A DNA stretch of 64,000 bases, taken from assembly GCF_013376045.1 (NCBI RefSeq), contig NZ_JABMJG010000017.1, positions 1 to 64,000 on the forward strand. The letters are read 5' to 3'. Both the position numbers and the translations under genes were made by a program. Origin of the DNA: Variovorax sp. SG517 (GTDB taxonomy: Bacteria; Pseudomonadota; Gammaproteobacteria; Burkholderiales; Burkholderiaceae_C). Positions 52,786 to 60,907 of the stretch are shown here, piece by piece (the stretch's first letter is position 1; the number at the start of each line of letters is the position of its first letter). Under the pieces are notes generated by a model. That model made no database searches. It worked only from the letters and a program-made list of their open reading frames with translations, and was not told where the DNA came from.

Positions 52786-53408
52786 GCCGCAGCCTCGGCG
52801 GTCGCATCGGTACGCCGGCTCGCGAGCAGCAGCCGGCACAGGCCGTCCACCTGGGCCTGCAGCGCGGCAAGGCTGCCGTTGTTGGTGAGAACGTAGTCGG
52901 CCTCGATGCGTGCCATCTGCAGGTCGAGCGGACTGTCCTTCACGACGCTGAGATCGTTGCGCACGGCCAGCCGCTGAGCGCGAACCTCCGCGCGCGCAGC
53001 CACCTTGACCACCACGAAACCCGCCTCGCGCAGCGCGGGCCAGTCGACGCGGTCGTCGCGCAGGTCGTCATTGATCACCACGTCGGCGCACGAAGTCGCC
53101 AGCCGCCGCAGGAAGCCATCGGCCAGCGCGCGCGCATGGATCGCCCGCAGGTGCGTCGCCACGCTTTCCAGCAGCTTCTGGTCCTGTGTCTCCGGCGTGA
53201 GGGCGATGCCGGCTTCGGCATAGAACATCGCCTGAATGCGGTACAGCGGCTCGGCCAGCTTCACGACCTCGACCGAATGCCCGCGCGCGAGCAGCCACTC
53301 GCGGATCAACTCCGCGGTCGTGCTCTTGCCCGAGCCGCTGGGCGCCACGAGGCACAGGCACAGTCCCGGGCGCTGTTCGGGCGATTGCGTGGCGATGGGA
53401 TTCGGCAT
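52782..53408 (-). CDS. P-loop small-molecule/nucleotide kinase
   Basis: This 208-residue P-loop protein has Walker A APSGSGKST at 22-30 and DVVINDDLRDDRVDW in the middle, followed by ARAEVRAQRLAVRND resembling the LID-type region of dNMP or adenylate-like kinases. It resembles AAA_33/deoxynucleotide kinase proteins, but the exact substrate cannot be named. Four bases overlap with the downstream phosphodiesterase gene. A kinase beside a HAD phosphatase and a phosphodiesterase points to phosphorylated intermediates. Confidence 0.8.
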   Translation of the reverse strand: MPNPIATQSPEQRPGLCLCLVAPSGSGKSTTAELIREWLLARGHSVEVVKLAEPLYRIQAMFYAEAGIALTPETQDQKLLESVATHLRAIHARALADGFLRRLATSCADVVINDDLRDDRVDWPALREAGFVVVKVAARAEVRAQRLAVRNDLSVVKDSPLDLQMARIEADYVLTNNGSLAALQAQVDGLCRLLLASRRTDATAEAAA

Positions 53409-53439
53409 GGCTGTGTGTCCTTCCTTTCGCGCGTGTTCT

Positions 53440-54489
53440 TCAGGCGTGCGCCAGTGCTGCCCGGCCCGGCATGCTGATCCAGGGCAGCGTGGCCAGCGCG
53501 GCGGCCACGGGTGCGGCCACCCGCCGCTCCATCGCGCGGTCGGCCGGCGGCATGCCGTGCCAGGTGGACGTGATGAAGGTGTGCGGCCACTCGAAGATGC
53601 GCGGATCGCGCAGCAGGTCGTCGATGTCCTCGCCGCGCAGCGCCCGGGTGCTCAGCGCGCGGTCCACCGCGACCTCGGGCAGCACGATGCGTTCAAGCCA
53701 GCCGCTGCCCACCGGGCTGCGGCCGACGGCACCGGCGAAGGCCTCGGGCGTGAGCAGGATCTTGTCGGAATCTGCGCGCGCGGGGTCCAGCGCAGCGTCG
53801 GCCTGGCTGCCCAGCCGCTCGATCAAGGCCGGGTGCTGCCGCAGCGAGCCCAGGCCGATGTGCGGGTAGTCGGGCCAGCCGCGTGCGCGCAGCCGGCCGT
53901 CCACCACGTCCAGCAGCAGCTTGTCGCCCGAGAAATAGCGAAGTCCCTGGCCGAGAACGAGTTCCAGCATGGTGGTGGTCTTGCCCGCACCCTTGATGCC
54001 CGCGATGGCGATGACACCACCGGTCTTCTCGTCGAGCACGGCCGAGCTGTGCAGGATCGCCGTCCCCTTGGCCTGTTCGACCAGCAGGCCGAAATAGCGC
54101 ACGAGCTCGATCAGGTGGATGAACGCGGTCGCTTCGTCCCCATAGAACGCGACCTCGCGACGCGAGACGCTGTAGCGGTAGCCCACGCCCGTTTGCGCGT
54201 CCCACGCGAGCTGGGTGTCGTCGTCGAGCGCGCCGCGCAGCACCTTGAGCGTGAAGCCCACCGCATAGGTCTCGCGGATCGTCATCGGCGTGATGCAGCG
54301 GACACGCCATTCGGGCAGGAATTCGTCGGCCGCGTGCAGGTCGACGCATAGGTCCGGCTCGCCGTCGCCCGCCCCGGCCCAGAGATAGGGCGCGAGGAAG
54401 GTTCGCAGGCGCGTGGCCAGCGGTTTCGAGCTCTGCTGCGCACGCAGGCGCAGGCTGAACACGGTGTTGGTCAACAGGCTGTCCGTCAT
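53440..54489 (-). CDS. HPr-kinase-like P-loop protein
   Basis: This 349-residue protein has Walker A GIKGAGKTT at 164-172 followed by YFSGDKLLLDVVDG, a layout shared with HprK/P-type serine kinases. The first 150 residues are beta-rich with no clear family. Stand-alone HprK-like proteins occur in several biosynthetic clusters, including those of lasso peptides, as kinases of unknown or substrate-phosphorylating function. A strand ending AILHSSAVLDE precedes the P-loop as in other HprK-like proteins. The ATG at 54489 overlaps the preceding stop (ATGA), and the next kinase starts 31 bases downstream. Confidence 0.78.
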   Translation of the reverse strand: MTDSLLTNTVFSLRLRAQQSSKPLATRLRTFLAPYLWAGAGDGEPDLCVDLHAADEFLPEWRVRCITPMTIRETYAVGFTLKVLRGALDDDTQLAWDAQTGVGYRYSVSRREVAFYGDEATAFIHLIELVRYFGLLVEQAKGTAILHSSAVLDEKTGGVIAIAGIKGAGKTTTMLELVLGQGLRYFSGDKLLLDVVDGRLRARGWPDYPHIGLGSLRQHPALIERLGSQADAALDPARADSDKILLTPEAFAGAVGRSPVGSGWLERIVLPEVAVDRALSTRALRGEDIDDLLRDPRIFEWPHTFITSTWHGMPPADRAMERRVAAPVAAALATLPWISMPGRAALAHA

Positions 54490-55607
54490 GGGCGGGGGCT
54501 TCCTTCGGCAATGCGTTCGTACACGTGGGCGAGGCCTTCGGCGGCGGGGTGGGCGTCGAGCCCCAGCCGCCCGAGAAATTGAAGAAGCTGGTCGTGCAGC
54601 GCGGCCTGATCCTGCGCGACGAGCGCGGCGTTGCCGTGCCCGCGCGTGCGCAGGTAGCCGATCGTGCACAGGAGGATCGGCGTCGCGGCCTGCGCACAGG
54701 AGAACGCCACGCTGAAGAGATTGCCCGTTTCGAGGGATTCGCAGCCCGAGCTCGCCCGCGTGTGGCGCCAGCGTGCCACCGGCCGCAGCGGCAGGTCGAA
54801 GTGCTGGGCCAGGTCGACCTCGACGGCCGCGCCGTGCATCTGGTCGGGGTGGTGCTCGTGTGTCCACGGCGCATTGGCGTCGCGCCGCAGCACCGCGCTG
54901 AACTCGGCCAGCGGCTCCAGCACCGTCCCCCGGCGCTTGCGGCTGAAGAGCGCGGCGTTGGCCCATCCGCTGCGCCCTTCCAGATGAGGCAGGACGCGGC
55001 ACAGGATGTTGTCGTGGTCGCTGTGCTGCAGCTCGTCGCCGATCTGCGCGACGAAGGGGGAGTCTTGGTCGGCGTCGAGCGCGTCGAGCCAGGCGTCGCC
55101 GAGCGCCAGTACGTCTGGCGGCGCTGACGTGTCGAGGATCAGATGCAGATCCTGCGGCTGCGCATGCACGGCGTAGTGGCACTCGTAGTTGTTGGTCTGC
55201 AGGTGGTTGGCCTGGAAGGACCGCCAGAGCTGCTCGTAGAGCGACGACGGCGCGAAAGGCTGCTCGGGCACCGGCGGCGCGATGAAGTGCGCCACGTGGC
55301 GGTCCGCGCGATCGACCAGGTGCCTGATATGCATCAACCCGCCGTCGAGCTCCACGCGGGCCAGGGGCACCCAGTCGGGGTCGACGTTGTGGCTCGGCAC
55401 CGCGGCGACGCCGCCGGAAACGGGCTGCCATGCCGCATCCACGCAATGCGCGACGAGCGCGTGCGCGCCGCGGCAGTCTGCCTGCGCCGCCCGCGCGCCC
55501 CATCGGGCAGGCACGCGCTGCACGCGCAGCCGGCGGGCCGCCTCGGTGGAAGGCTCCGCGTGGCGCAACCGCCAGCTGCCGAACACGATCATCGATGTGC
55601 GGTTCAT
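54486..55607 (-). CDS. CYTH-like paralogue lacking the signature acidic residues
   Basis: This 373-residue protein aligns with its upstream neighbour (55604-56824) over the C-terminal two-thirds. Shared anchors are ESLETGNLF at about 290-298 against ESLATGNIF, and GYLRTRGH at 317-324 against EYCRTRSF. The ExExK-equivalent region reads NNYECHYAV and the later ExE region reads LLCTIGYLR, so most of the acidic and basic residues that bind metal-triphosphate in CYTH enzymes are missing. It is probably a non-catalytic partner or a neofunctionalised copy. Four-base overlaps at both ends show strict coupling. Confidence 0.75.
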   Translation of the reverse strand: MNRTSMIVFGSWRLRHAEPSTEAARRLRVQRVPARWGARAAQADCRGAHALVAHCVDAAWQPVSGGVAAVPSHNVDPDWVPLARVELDGGLMHIRHLVDRADRHVAHFIAPPVPEQPFAPSSLYEQLWRSFQANHLQTNNYECHYAVHAQPQDLHLILDTSAPPDVLALGDAWLDALDADQDSPFVAQIGDELQHSDHDNILCRVLPHLEGRSGWANAALFSRKRRGTVLEPLAEFSAVLRRDANAPWTHEHHPDQMHGAAVEVDLAQHFDLPLRPVARWRHTRASSGCESLETGNLFSVAFSCAQAATPILLCTIGYLRTRGHGNAALVAQDQAALHDQLLQFLGRLGLDAHPAAEGLAHVYERIAEGSPRP

Positions 55608-56824
55608 GCGGCCCTCCGCTCGGCCGGTCGATCCCGGCCGGCGTCCGCGACCTCGCGCACGAAGTCGAGCTTGGAGTACAGGTCCTGCTGGTGCGCCTGC
55701 CCCCATCGCGCAAGCGACGCGCCCACGAAGCCCGAGATCGCGTCGAAGTCCTGCTCGAGCGCGCGCAGTTCGCCGAAGCTGCGCGTGCGGCAATACTCGA
55801 CCTCGCATTGCGAGAAGACATGCGCATCGTCGAGCGTGCGGCACACGTCCATGTAGATGCCGAAGATGTTGCCGGTGGCCAGCGATTCGAACTGCGCGTC
55901 GAAGCGCTTGCGCCGGTACGAAGGCAGCCGCCGCGTGGCCTCGGACGTCAGCGTTCGCAGGTGTGCCTCGATGTCGTCCATGCCCAGCGCCAGGTTGCCC
56001 CAAAGGGATTCGCGGCGTACCTCGCTGTTCTCGATGAACCACTTGCGCTTGACCGTCATGCGCCCGTCCGCCTGCGGGATGTAGGCGACATAACCGCTCT
56101 CCGCATTCGCGCCGAGCACCTCGAAGATGTGCTGCTCGTAGTCCCAGACCTGGATCTCGCGGTCGATCTCGGGCACGAAATCGGGCAGCGCGCCCTCGGC
56201 GATGGCGTCGTGGAATGCCATCAGCAGCCGCCAGGTGTCGGGAATGTCCCGGAACGTGAACTTGCGCTCCATCTCCAGGTCGGGCCGCCACTTGGTGTAC
56301 CAGCATTCGTCGCCGAACGCGGGGCGCAGGGCGGCGAGCACCGGGGCATGGCTCGCGACCAGGTCCTCGAAGTGGCGCCAGGCCAACGGCGCATCGGGCG
56401 CCGCCTCGTCGCGGTAGCGCAGGAAGAGACTGCCGAGCTCGCCTTGCTGGACGAAATGATGGAAGGCGAGCGAATCGCCTTCGCGGATGGCGGCGATGGA
56501 CGGCGCGAGGCGCGGTGCGAGTCCCGCACCGGCGTCGAGCGCGGGCGCGAGTTCGGGGTGGCGCTCGCACAGCCAGGCGCAGAAGCGGCGGCTGGCCGCG
56601 CGCTGCGTCGCGCTGAAGCTGCGGTATTCGAAGTCCGGCGCGTCCGGCGGCGCGGCGTGGCGGCTTGCGTCGGGCAGCCAGACGGACTGCAGCCGCAGGT
56701 CGCCGCCTCGCACGTAGAAGCTGTTGGCACCCCTGCGCAGGCCGGTGCCGGTGCACGCGAGGAGGGCTACCGGACGCCGCGGCGCGGCGTTGGCACGCAC
56801 CAGGAAATAGACGGTTTCGTTCAC
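55604..56824 (-). CDS. CYTH-domain-like protein (probable triphosphate-binding enzyme)
   Basis: This 406-residue protein starts with GTG inside a GTGA overlap with the preceding gene. The C-terminal half shows CYTH-type motifs: EMERKF (Glu 184, Glu 186, Lys 188) as the ExExK signature, basic strand RMTVKRKWF at 255-263 and CEVEYCRTR at 340-348 as the late ExE strand. CYTH enzymes bind organic triphosphates or polyphosphate in a beta-tunnel with Mg2+. The first 170 residues are unassigned. Sequence resemblance is short-motif based, so the call is likely rather than proven. The next gene is a diverged copy. Confidence 0.7.
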   Translation of the reverse strand: MNETVYFLVRANAAPRRPVALLACTGTGLRRGANSFYVRGGDLRLQSVWLPDASRHAAPPDAPDFEYRSFSATQRAASRRFCAWLCERHPELAPALDAGAGLAPRLAPSIAAIREGDSLAFHHFVQQGELGSLFLRYRDEAAPDAPLAWRHFEDLVASHAPVLAALRPAFGDECWYTKWRPDLEMERKFTFRDIPDTWRLLMAFHDAIAEGALPDFVPEIDREIQVWDYEQHIFEVLGANAESGYVAYIPQADGRMTVKRKWFIENSEVRRESLWGNLALGMDDIEAHLRTLTSEATRRLPSYRRKRFDAQFESLATGNIFGIYMDVCRTLDDAHVFSQCEVEYCRTRSFGELRALEQDFDAISGFVGASLARWGQAHQQDLYSKLDFVREVADAGRDRPAERRAA

Positions 56825-58773
56825 GCCGTCTCCCGGCTGCCGCAGGCGGCGTGTGCCGTGTGTGCCGCGCTCGTCGCGCGTGCCTCGATCGTCAGGCTTG
56901 CGCCCTCGAGCCCCCGTGCGTGGAGCTCGCGCGAAGCCACGGCCGGGATCTGGCTCTCGCGCAGCAGGATCGCGAGATGGCAAAGCATCGAGGCCTGCTC
57001 GAACACGAAGCCCGAGACGTAGGGAATGAGCGCCGCGAGCGCGGCATAGGGTCGCGGCGCCACCACGATCATCGAGCCACCGCCCGCGCGTGCGCGTTCG
57101 GCCAGGCGGGCGATGGCGGGGCCGAGGCTTTCCGGGCTCGGCATGTGGCTGATCGACACGGTCGCGGCGATGCTGATGTCCTCCAATTGCCGGTCGGCCG
57201 GGACCACCAGCACCGCGCCATGCGCGAAGCCGGGAGAAATCGTTCGCCGTCCCGGCTCCTCGCCCGCTCCCTCGCTCCCCTGGGCGATGTGCAGGCTCTT
57301 GATCGGCGAGAAATCGATCAGCCTCAGCCGGCCGCCGCTCGCGACCCATTCCAGCTGCACCGGCCCGAAGCGCTCCACCGCCGCATGGGTGGCGCGGTGG
57401 AGCTGTTCGCGCTCGCGCGCGCCGAACGGTACGGCCGCGGCGGATTGCGAGCCGCTCACCCGCGCGTCGCCGTCGATGAAGAACGTGTGCGTGAGCGCCG
57501 ATCCGCGATTGATCGCCAGCAAGCCGTCAGTGGAGCACTCGCAGAGCACGCCGCCGTCTCCGGTAGGCTGGGTGATCAGCCCCCAGTCGCCGCGCACGTA
57601 GTCGCGGATCACGAAGGTCGATGCCTTCGCACCCAGTACCTGCCGCAGGCGGGCGGCCAGCTCGCCGGTGGGCAGCACCTGCTGGCGCAGGCCGTCCGAG
57701 AAATCGAGCACCACACTCTCCTCGCCGAAGCGCGCGCACAGCGCCTGCATGCGCGAGTCATCGGCGAAGCCGCCCGCATTGCCGCGCACCAGCAGCGCCG
57801 TGCCCGGAGCCACGCCGTGCGCATCCGCGAGCAGCGCGAGCGGCCGGCGCTTCGAGCGGAAGTAGTTCGCGAAACCCGGCAGCGGCCGGAACTCGGCGAT
57901 GTCCTCGTCGGGTGCGAGATAGAGGTCGGTCCATGCGGCCTGGTCCGTGTCCTCCTCCGGCGCGTGCAGCGAGGTGATGGGGCGCCCCTGCAGCACCCAC
58001 ACCTGTTCACCGTCGAAGGCCCATTCGACGTCGACCGCTGTGCCCAGCTGGCTCTCCACCGTGCGCACGACCGCTCCGAGCTCCACCAGCATCTCCTGCT
58101 GGTCGCGCAAAGGAGCGTCCCCGGTCAGTCCGGCCTCCCCCCAGCGCACCGACTGCGAGGCCGCGGCACCGGACACCAGCGCATCGCCCAGGCCCTGCAC
58201 GGCCTCGATCAGCATTTCGGGCCGCCCGTCGATCGGGTCGCGGCTGAAGGCAACGCCGGCCCAGCGCGCGGCAACCATGAGCTGCACGATCACCGTCATC
58301 TCCAGCGGCGCGTCGAGCAGGCCGCAGCGCAGCCGTTCGATGGCCGCGCGGCGCGAGAAGGCTGAACGCCACACCTGGGAGACTGCCGTCTTCAGCGCCG
58401 CCAGGCCCTCTACCTGCAGCACGGAGTCGAAGATGCCGGCGAAGCTGTGCGCCGCGCCGTCCTCGATGCCGCCGGAGGAGCGCACCGCCAGCGCGTGCGC
58501 AGCCGACAACCCGGCCCTGGCCAGCAGGTCCGCCAGGCGCGCGTCTGCATCGCGTGCCCATTGCGGGGCGGCCACCGCGTCGAGCCGGCCGAGGTCACGG
58601 TCCAGGAAGGCACCGGCGGTGAGCCGGATGCCGGCAAACACCTCCTGCGCCTCCTCGCGCATCGCGCCGTGGTTGGTCCACAGTTCGGCCAGCAGTTCTT
58701 CGTCGAGTGCGAACAGGGCGGGCACGGGCACGGCATGCGACAGGGCGACGAGCGTGCGGTACTTGGAAGACAT
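56821..58773 (-). CDS. PEP-synthase/PPDK-like phosphotransferase with internal duplication
   Basis: This 650-residue protein begins with a PPDK N-terminal ATP-grasp domain: VRSSGGIEDGAAHSFAGIF at 97-115, then VQLMVAARWAGVAFSRDP and VDVEWAFDGEQVWVLQGRPI at 247-266. A second, weaker copy of the same half domain follows, with IRDYVRGDWGLITQP at 389-403 and QLEWVASGGRLRLIDFSPIK at 473-492. The C-terminal part ends with a swivelling-domain motif SMLCHLAILLRES in which His 599 stands at the phospho-histidine position. The PEP-binding TIM barrel is absent, so it resembles rifampin-phosphotransferase-type enzymes rather than a true PEP synthase. Confidence 0.85.
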   Translation of the reverse strand: MSSKYRTLVALSHAVPVPALFALDEELLAELWTNHGAMREEAQEVFAGIRLTAGAFLDRDLGRLDAVAAPQWARDADARLADLLARAGLSAAHALAVRSSGGIEDGAAHSFAGIFDSVLQVEGLAALKTAVSQVWRSAFSRRAAIERLRCGLLDAPLEMTVIVQLMVAARWAGVAFSRDPIDGRPEMLIEAVQGLGDALVSGAAASQSVRWGEAGLTGDAPLRDQQEMLVELGAVVRTVESQLGTAVDVEWAFDGEQVWVLQGRPITSLHAPEEDTDQAAWTDLYLAPDEDIAEFRPLPGFANYFRSKRRPLALLADAHGVAPGTALLVRGNAGGFADDSRMQALCARFGEESVVLDFSDGLRQQVLPTGELAARLRQVLGAKASTFVIRDYVRGDWGLITQPTGDGGVLCECSTDGLLAINRGSALTHTFFIDGDARVSGSQSAAAVPFGAREREQLHRATHAAVERFGPVQLEWVASGGRLRLIDFSPIKSLHIAQGSEGAGEEPGRRTISPGFAHGAVLVVPADRQLEDISIAATVSISHMPSPESLGPAIARLAERARAGGGSMIVVAPRPYAALAALIPYVSGFVFEQASMLCHLAILLRESQIPAVASRELHARGLEGASLTIEARATSAAHTAHAACGSRETA

Positions 58774-58789
58774 GGCTCGGCGCTCCCTC

Positions 58790-59398
58790 TCAGGCGTCGT
58801 CCAGCTCGGCGGCGCGGGCGTCGACGACCTCGAGCGGATGCACGACGGAGGGCGCCGCGATCGGTGCCGGCATGGCCTTCTTCTGGTAGTCCATGAAGAT
58901 GCGCGAAGCGTAGGCCTCGGTCGCCCCCTGGTACTTGCCGTCGTAGAGGTCGATGTCGCCCTGCACCTTCCAGAACATCATCTGCCCGATGTCCATGCCG
59001 GCATAGACGCGGATGCGGTTGATGGCCAGCAGCTGGATGGTCCACTTGCCCACGAAGCCGATGTCGCCGAGCGAGGCCGAGAGGTTGATGAACATGCCCA
59101 GCCGCGCGATCGACGAACGCGCCGCATAGGTCGGCACGAACTTCGTGCTGCCCATGGTCTCCATCGTCGTCGCCAGGTACAGCCGCATCGGCTCCAGCAC
59201 GAAGCCCTCGGGGCCGATGTGGATGTCCTCGGTGGGCTTTTCCTCCTTGATGTCGATCACCCCCTCCTGATACACCTTCATGCGGGGAGCCAGCCTGAAG
59301 TTGTAACTGTTGGGATTGACGTTCTTCGCAAGGAACGGCGCGATGGTGATGTCGCCGCTGTGAACGCGCTGGGAGATTTCGGTGCCTGTGAGGATCAT
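58790..59398 (-). CDS. dCTP-deaminase-like paralogue with RSSxxR but Gln at the catalytic Glu
   Basis: This 202-residue dUTPase/dCTP-deaminase fold protein has the phosphate-binding RSSIARLG motif (residues 94-101), matching the RSSLARLG of E. coli Dcd. The later strand reads VGKWTIQLLAIN, placing Gln 122 where Dcd has catalytic Glu 138. The start NPNSYNFRL and end YASRIFMD are family-typical. A 35-residue tail with Ala and Pro follows the fold. The Glu-to-Gln change is expected to abolish deamination by this chain alone. The ATG at 59398 overlaps the stop of the paralogue gene. Confidence 0.88.
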   Translation of the reverse strand: MILTGTEISQRVHSGDITIAPFLAKNVNPNSYNFRLAPRMKVYQEGVIDIKEEKPTEDIHIGPEGFVLEPMRLYLATTMETMGSTKFVPTYAARSSIARLGMFINLSASLGDIGFVGKWTIQLLAINRIRVYAGMDIGQMMFWKVQGDIDLYDGKYQGATEAYASRIFMDYQKKAMPAPIAAPSVVHPLEVVDARAAELDDA

Positions 59399-59913
59399 TT
59401 GGAGTCCATGATGATTCGCGAGGGAACAACACCTTCCGAGCCCACGTAGCGGCCCTGATAGCTCAGTTCCCCGCCGAGGTTGGTCCAGAAGCAAACCTTG
59501 CCGATGCGCGCGCCGGCATAGACGCGCAGCGGTTGCGTGACGACGATCTCCAGCGTCCAGCAGATCACCGCGCCCGTATGACCAAGGGGCGCGCTGGTCT
59601 GGATGAACATGCCGCACAGGGCCGTGGAGAGATTGGCGTAGAGCTCGCTGGCGAAGTGCACGCCGCCGATGCGCTCCGCCGTCTGGCCGAGGTAGAAGCG
59701 CCCGGGCTGCAGCACCAGTCCCTCCTCGGGGATGACGTGGCGAACCACCTGCAGGCCGAGATGCGGATCGATCTGGTCGGAGCTGTACTCGAGGATCTCC
59801 GCGCCCAGGCAGCAGCCGTACGAGTTCTGCTCGATCTGGCGCTCGTCGAAGGGCTCGATGACGATCGAGCCGGCCTCCCGCATGCGGCGGATTTCACTTC
59901 CCGTGAGGACCAT
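59395..59913 (-). CDS. dCTP-deaminase-like paralogue with catalytic Glu but no RSSxxR
   Basis: This 172-residue dCTP-deaminase-like protein has QNSYGCCLGAEI at the N-terminus and CWTLEIVVTQ, which keeps Glu at the catalytic position. But the phosphate-binding segment reads YANLSTALCG, in which both conserved arginines of RSSxxR have been lost. It is therefore the mirror image of the downstream paralogue. In Dcd and dUTPase trimers the two elements contributed to one active site come from different subunits, so a heteromer could build a complete site. The start overlaps the desaturase gene by 20 bases. Confidence 0.85.
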   Translation of the reverse strand: MVLTGSEIRRMREAGSIVIEPFDERQIEQNSYGCCLGAEILEYSSDQIDPHLGLQVVRHVIPEEGLVLQPGRFYLGQTAERIGGVHFASELYANLSTALCGMFIQTSAPLGHTGAVICWTLEIVVTQPLRVYAGARIGKVCFWTNLGGELSYQGRYVGSEGVVPSRIIMDSK

Positions 59914-60907
59914 GCATGCCTTTCTCCGTCGCGCCGGCGGGCGCGGGTTTCGCCTGGACGGCCGGGTAGAGCTCGTGGATCAGCGAGCGCGGCCCGATGA
60001 AGTAGCCCATCGTCGGTTTTGCCGCCGCGCACTGCGCGTCGCCGGCCGCGAGCAGGCGCGACAGCGCGGGCAGGTTGTAGCTGGGCACGGCAGGACAGCT
60101 GTGGTGTTCCCAGTGGCGGTTGATGTGGCAGGGCGCCCAGAGAAAGCGCTCGATCCATCCCACGCGCAGGCTGCGCGCGGCCGTGTTCGCGGGGTTGCCG
60201 AGTCGCCCTCCGTGTTCCGCGATGCCCCGCACGCGCAGGATCGCGGGCATGAAAAGCAGGATCGGCAGCAGCCAGTAGAGGACGAATTCGCGCCACACGC
60301 CGAAGCCGGCCACCAGCGCCGCCACCGCCACGACGAAGGCCACTGCGAGGATGCGGTCGAACCGGCTGCCCGGGGACGTACGGGAGAACAGGCCCAGCAT
60401 GCCGAAGCTGTTGGCCGAACGAAGGGTCGCCAGGGTCGTGAGGCCCGAGGCGTCGCGCAGCAGCAGCGCGAGGAAGCGCCCGCGTGTCGCCGGGATCACG
60501 GAGTCGGCGACGTCGGGATCGCCCTCGCCGTTGAGGTAGCGGTGGTGCCTGAAATGATGGGCGCGGTAGCGCGCCACGCTCAGGGTCAGTGGGAAGGCCA
60601 GCATCAGGTTGCCGACGAGGTCGTTGATGCGGCGGTTGCGCGCGAGCAGGCAGTGGGCCGCATCGTGCATCAGCACCAGCATCGCATGCTGGCGCGTGGC
60701 AATGACCAGCATCGCGGCAATGGTCACGGGCCATTGCTTCAGCCACTGTGCCAGCACGATGACGATGGCGCACACCAGCCACTGCGTGAGGATCTGCGCT
60801 GCGCAGTTCCAGGGCCGCAGCGTGGCAAGCGCCTGCAGCGTCTGCGGGCCGAAGGGCAGGCGCATCGGCTGCCCGCCGAGGGTAGTGCTCATGCCGGTCG
60901 CGGTCAT
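59894..60907 (-). CDS. Membrane fatty-acid-desaturase-family protein
   Basis: This 337-residue di-iron membrane protein has all three His boxes: HDAAH at 81-85, HHFRHHR at 117-123 and HINRHWEHH at 261-269. About four membrane helices (QWLVCAIVIVLAQWL, FVVAVAALVAGFGVW and others) surround them. It desaturates or hydroxylates an acyl chain. The ATG at 60907 overlaps the reductase stop (ATGA), tying lipid-chain chemistry to the reductase and SRPBCC genes upstream. Confidence 0.88.
   Translation of the reverse strand: MTATGMSTTLGGQPMRLPFGPQTLQALATLRPWNCAAQILTQWLVCAIVIVLAQWLKQWPVTIAAMLVIATRQHAMLVLMHDAAHCLLARNRRINDLVGNLMLAFPLTLSVARYRAHHFRHHRYLNGEGDPDVADSVIPATRGRFLALLLRDASGLTTLATLRSANSFGMLGLFSRTSPGSRFDRILAVAFVVAVAALVAGFGVWREFVLYWLLPILLFMPAILRVRGIAEHGGRLGNPANTAARSLRVGWIERFLWAPCHINRHWEHHSCPAVPSYNLPALSRLLAAGDAQCAAAKPTMGYFIGPRSLIHELYPAVQAKPAPAGATEKGMHGPHGK

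Noticed and set aside
53440..55827. Long minus-strand frame of 795 codons joining the HprK-like protein to upstream sequence
   Set aside because: Only its last 349 codons are the HprK-like protein. The rest is a shadow of the second CYTH-like gene, so it is not a fusion.
56665..58365. 566-codon plus-strand open frame opposite the PPDK-like gene
   Set aside because: It is antisense to a gene with clear ATP-grasp motifs, and its composition is Arg/His/Gln-rich without any recognisable motif.
58790..59913. Antiphage dCTP-depletion defence system
   Set aside because: dCTP deaminases are known in phage defence, but one copy lacks the catalytic Glu, the other lacks the phosphate-binding arginines, and they are embedded among metabolic enzymes. 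A biosynthetic role explains the context better.
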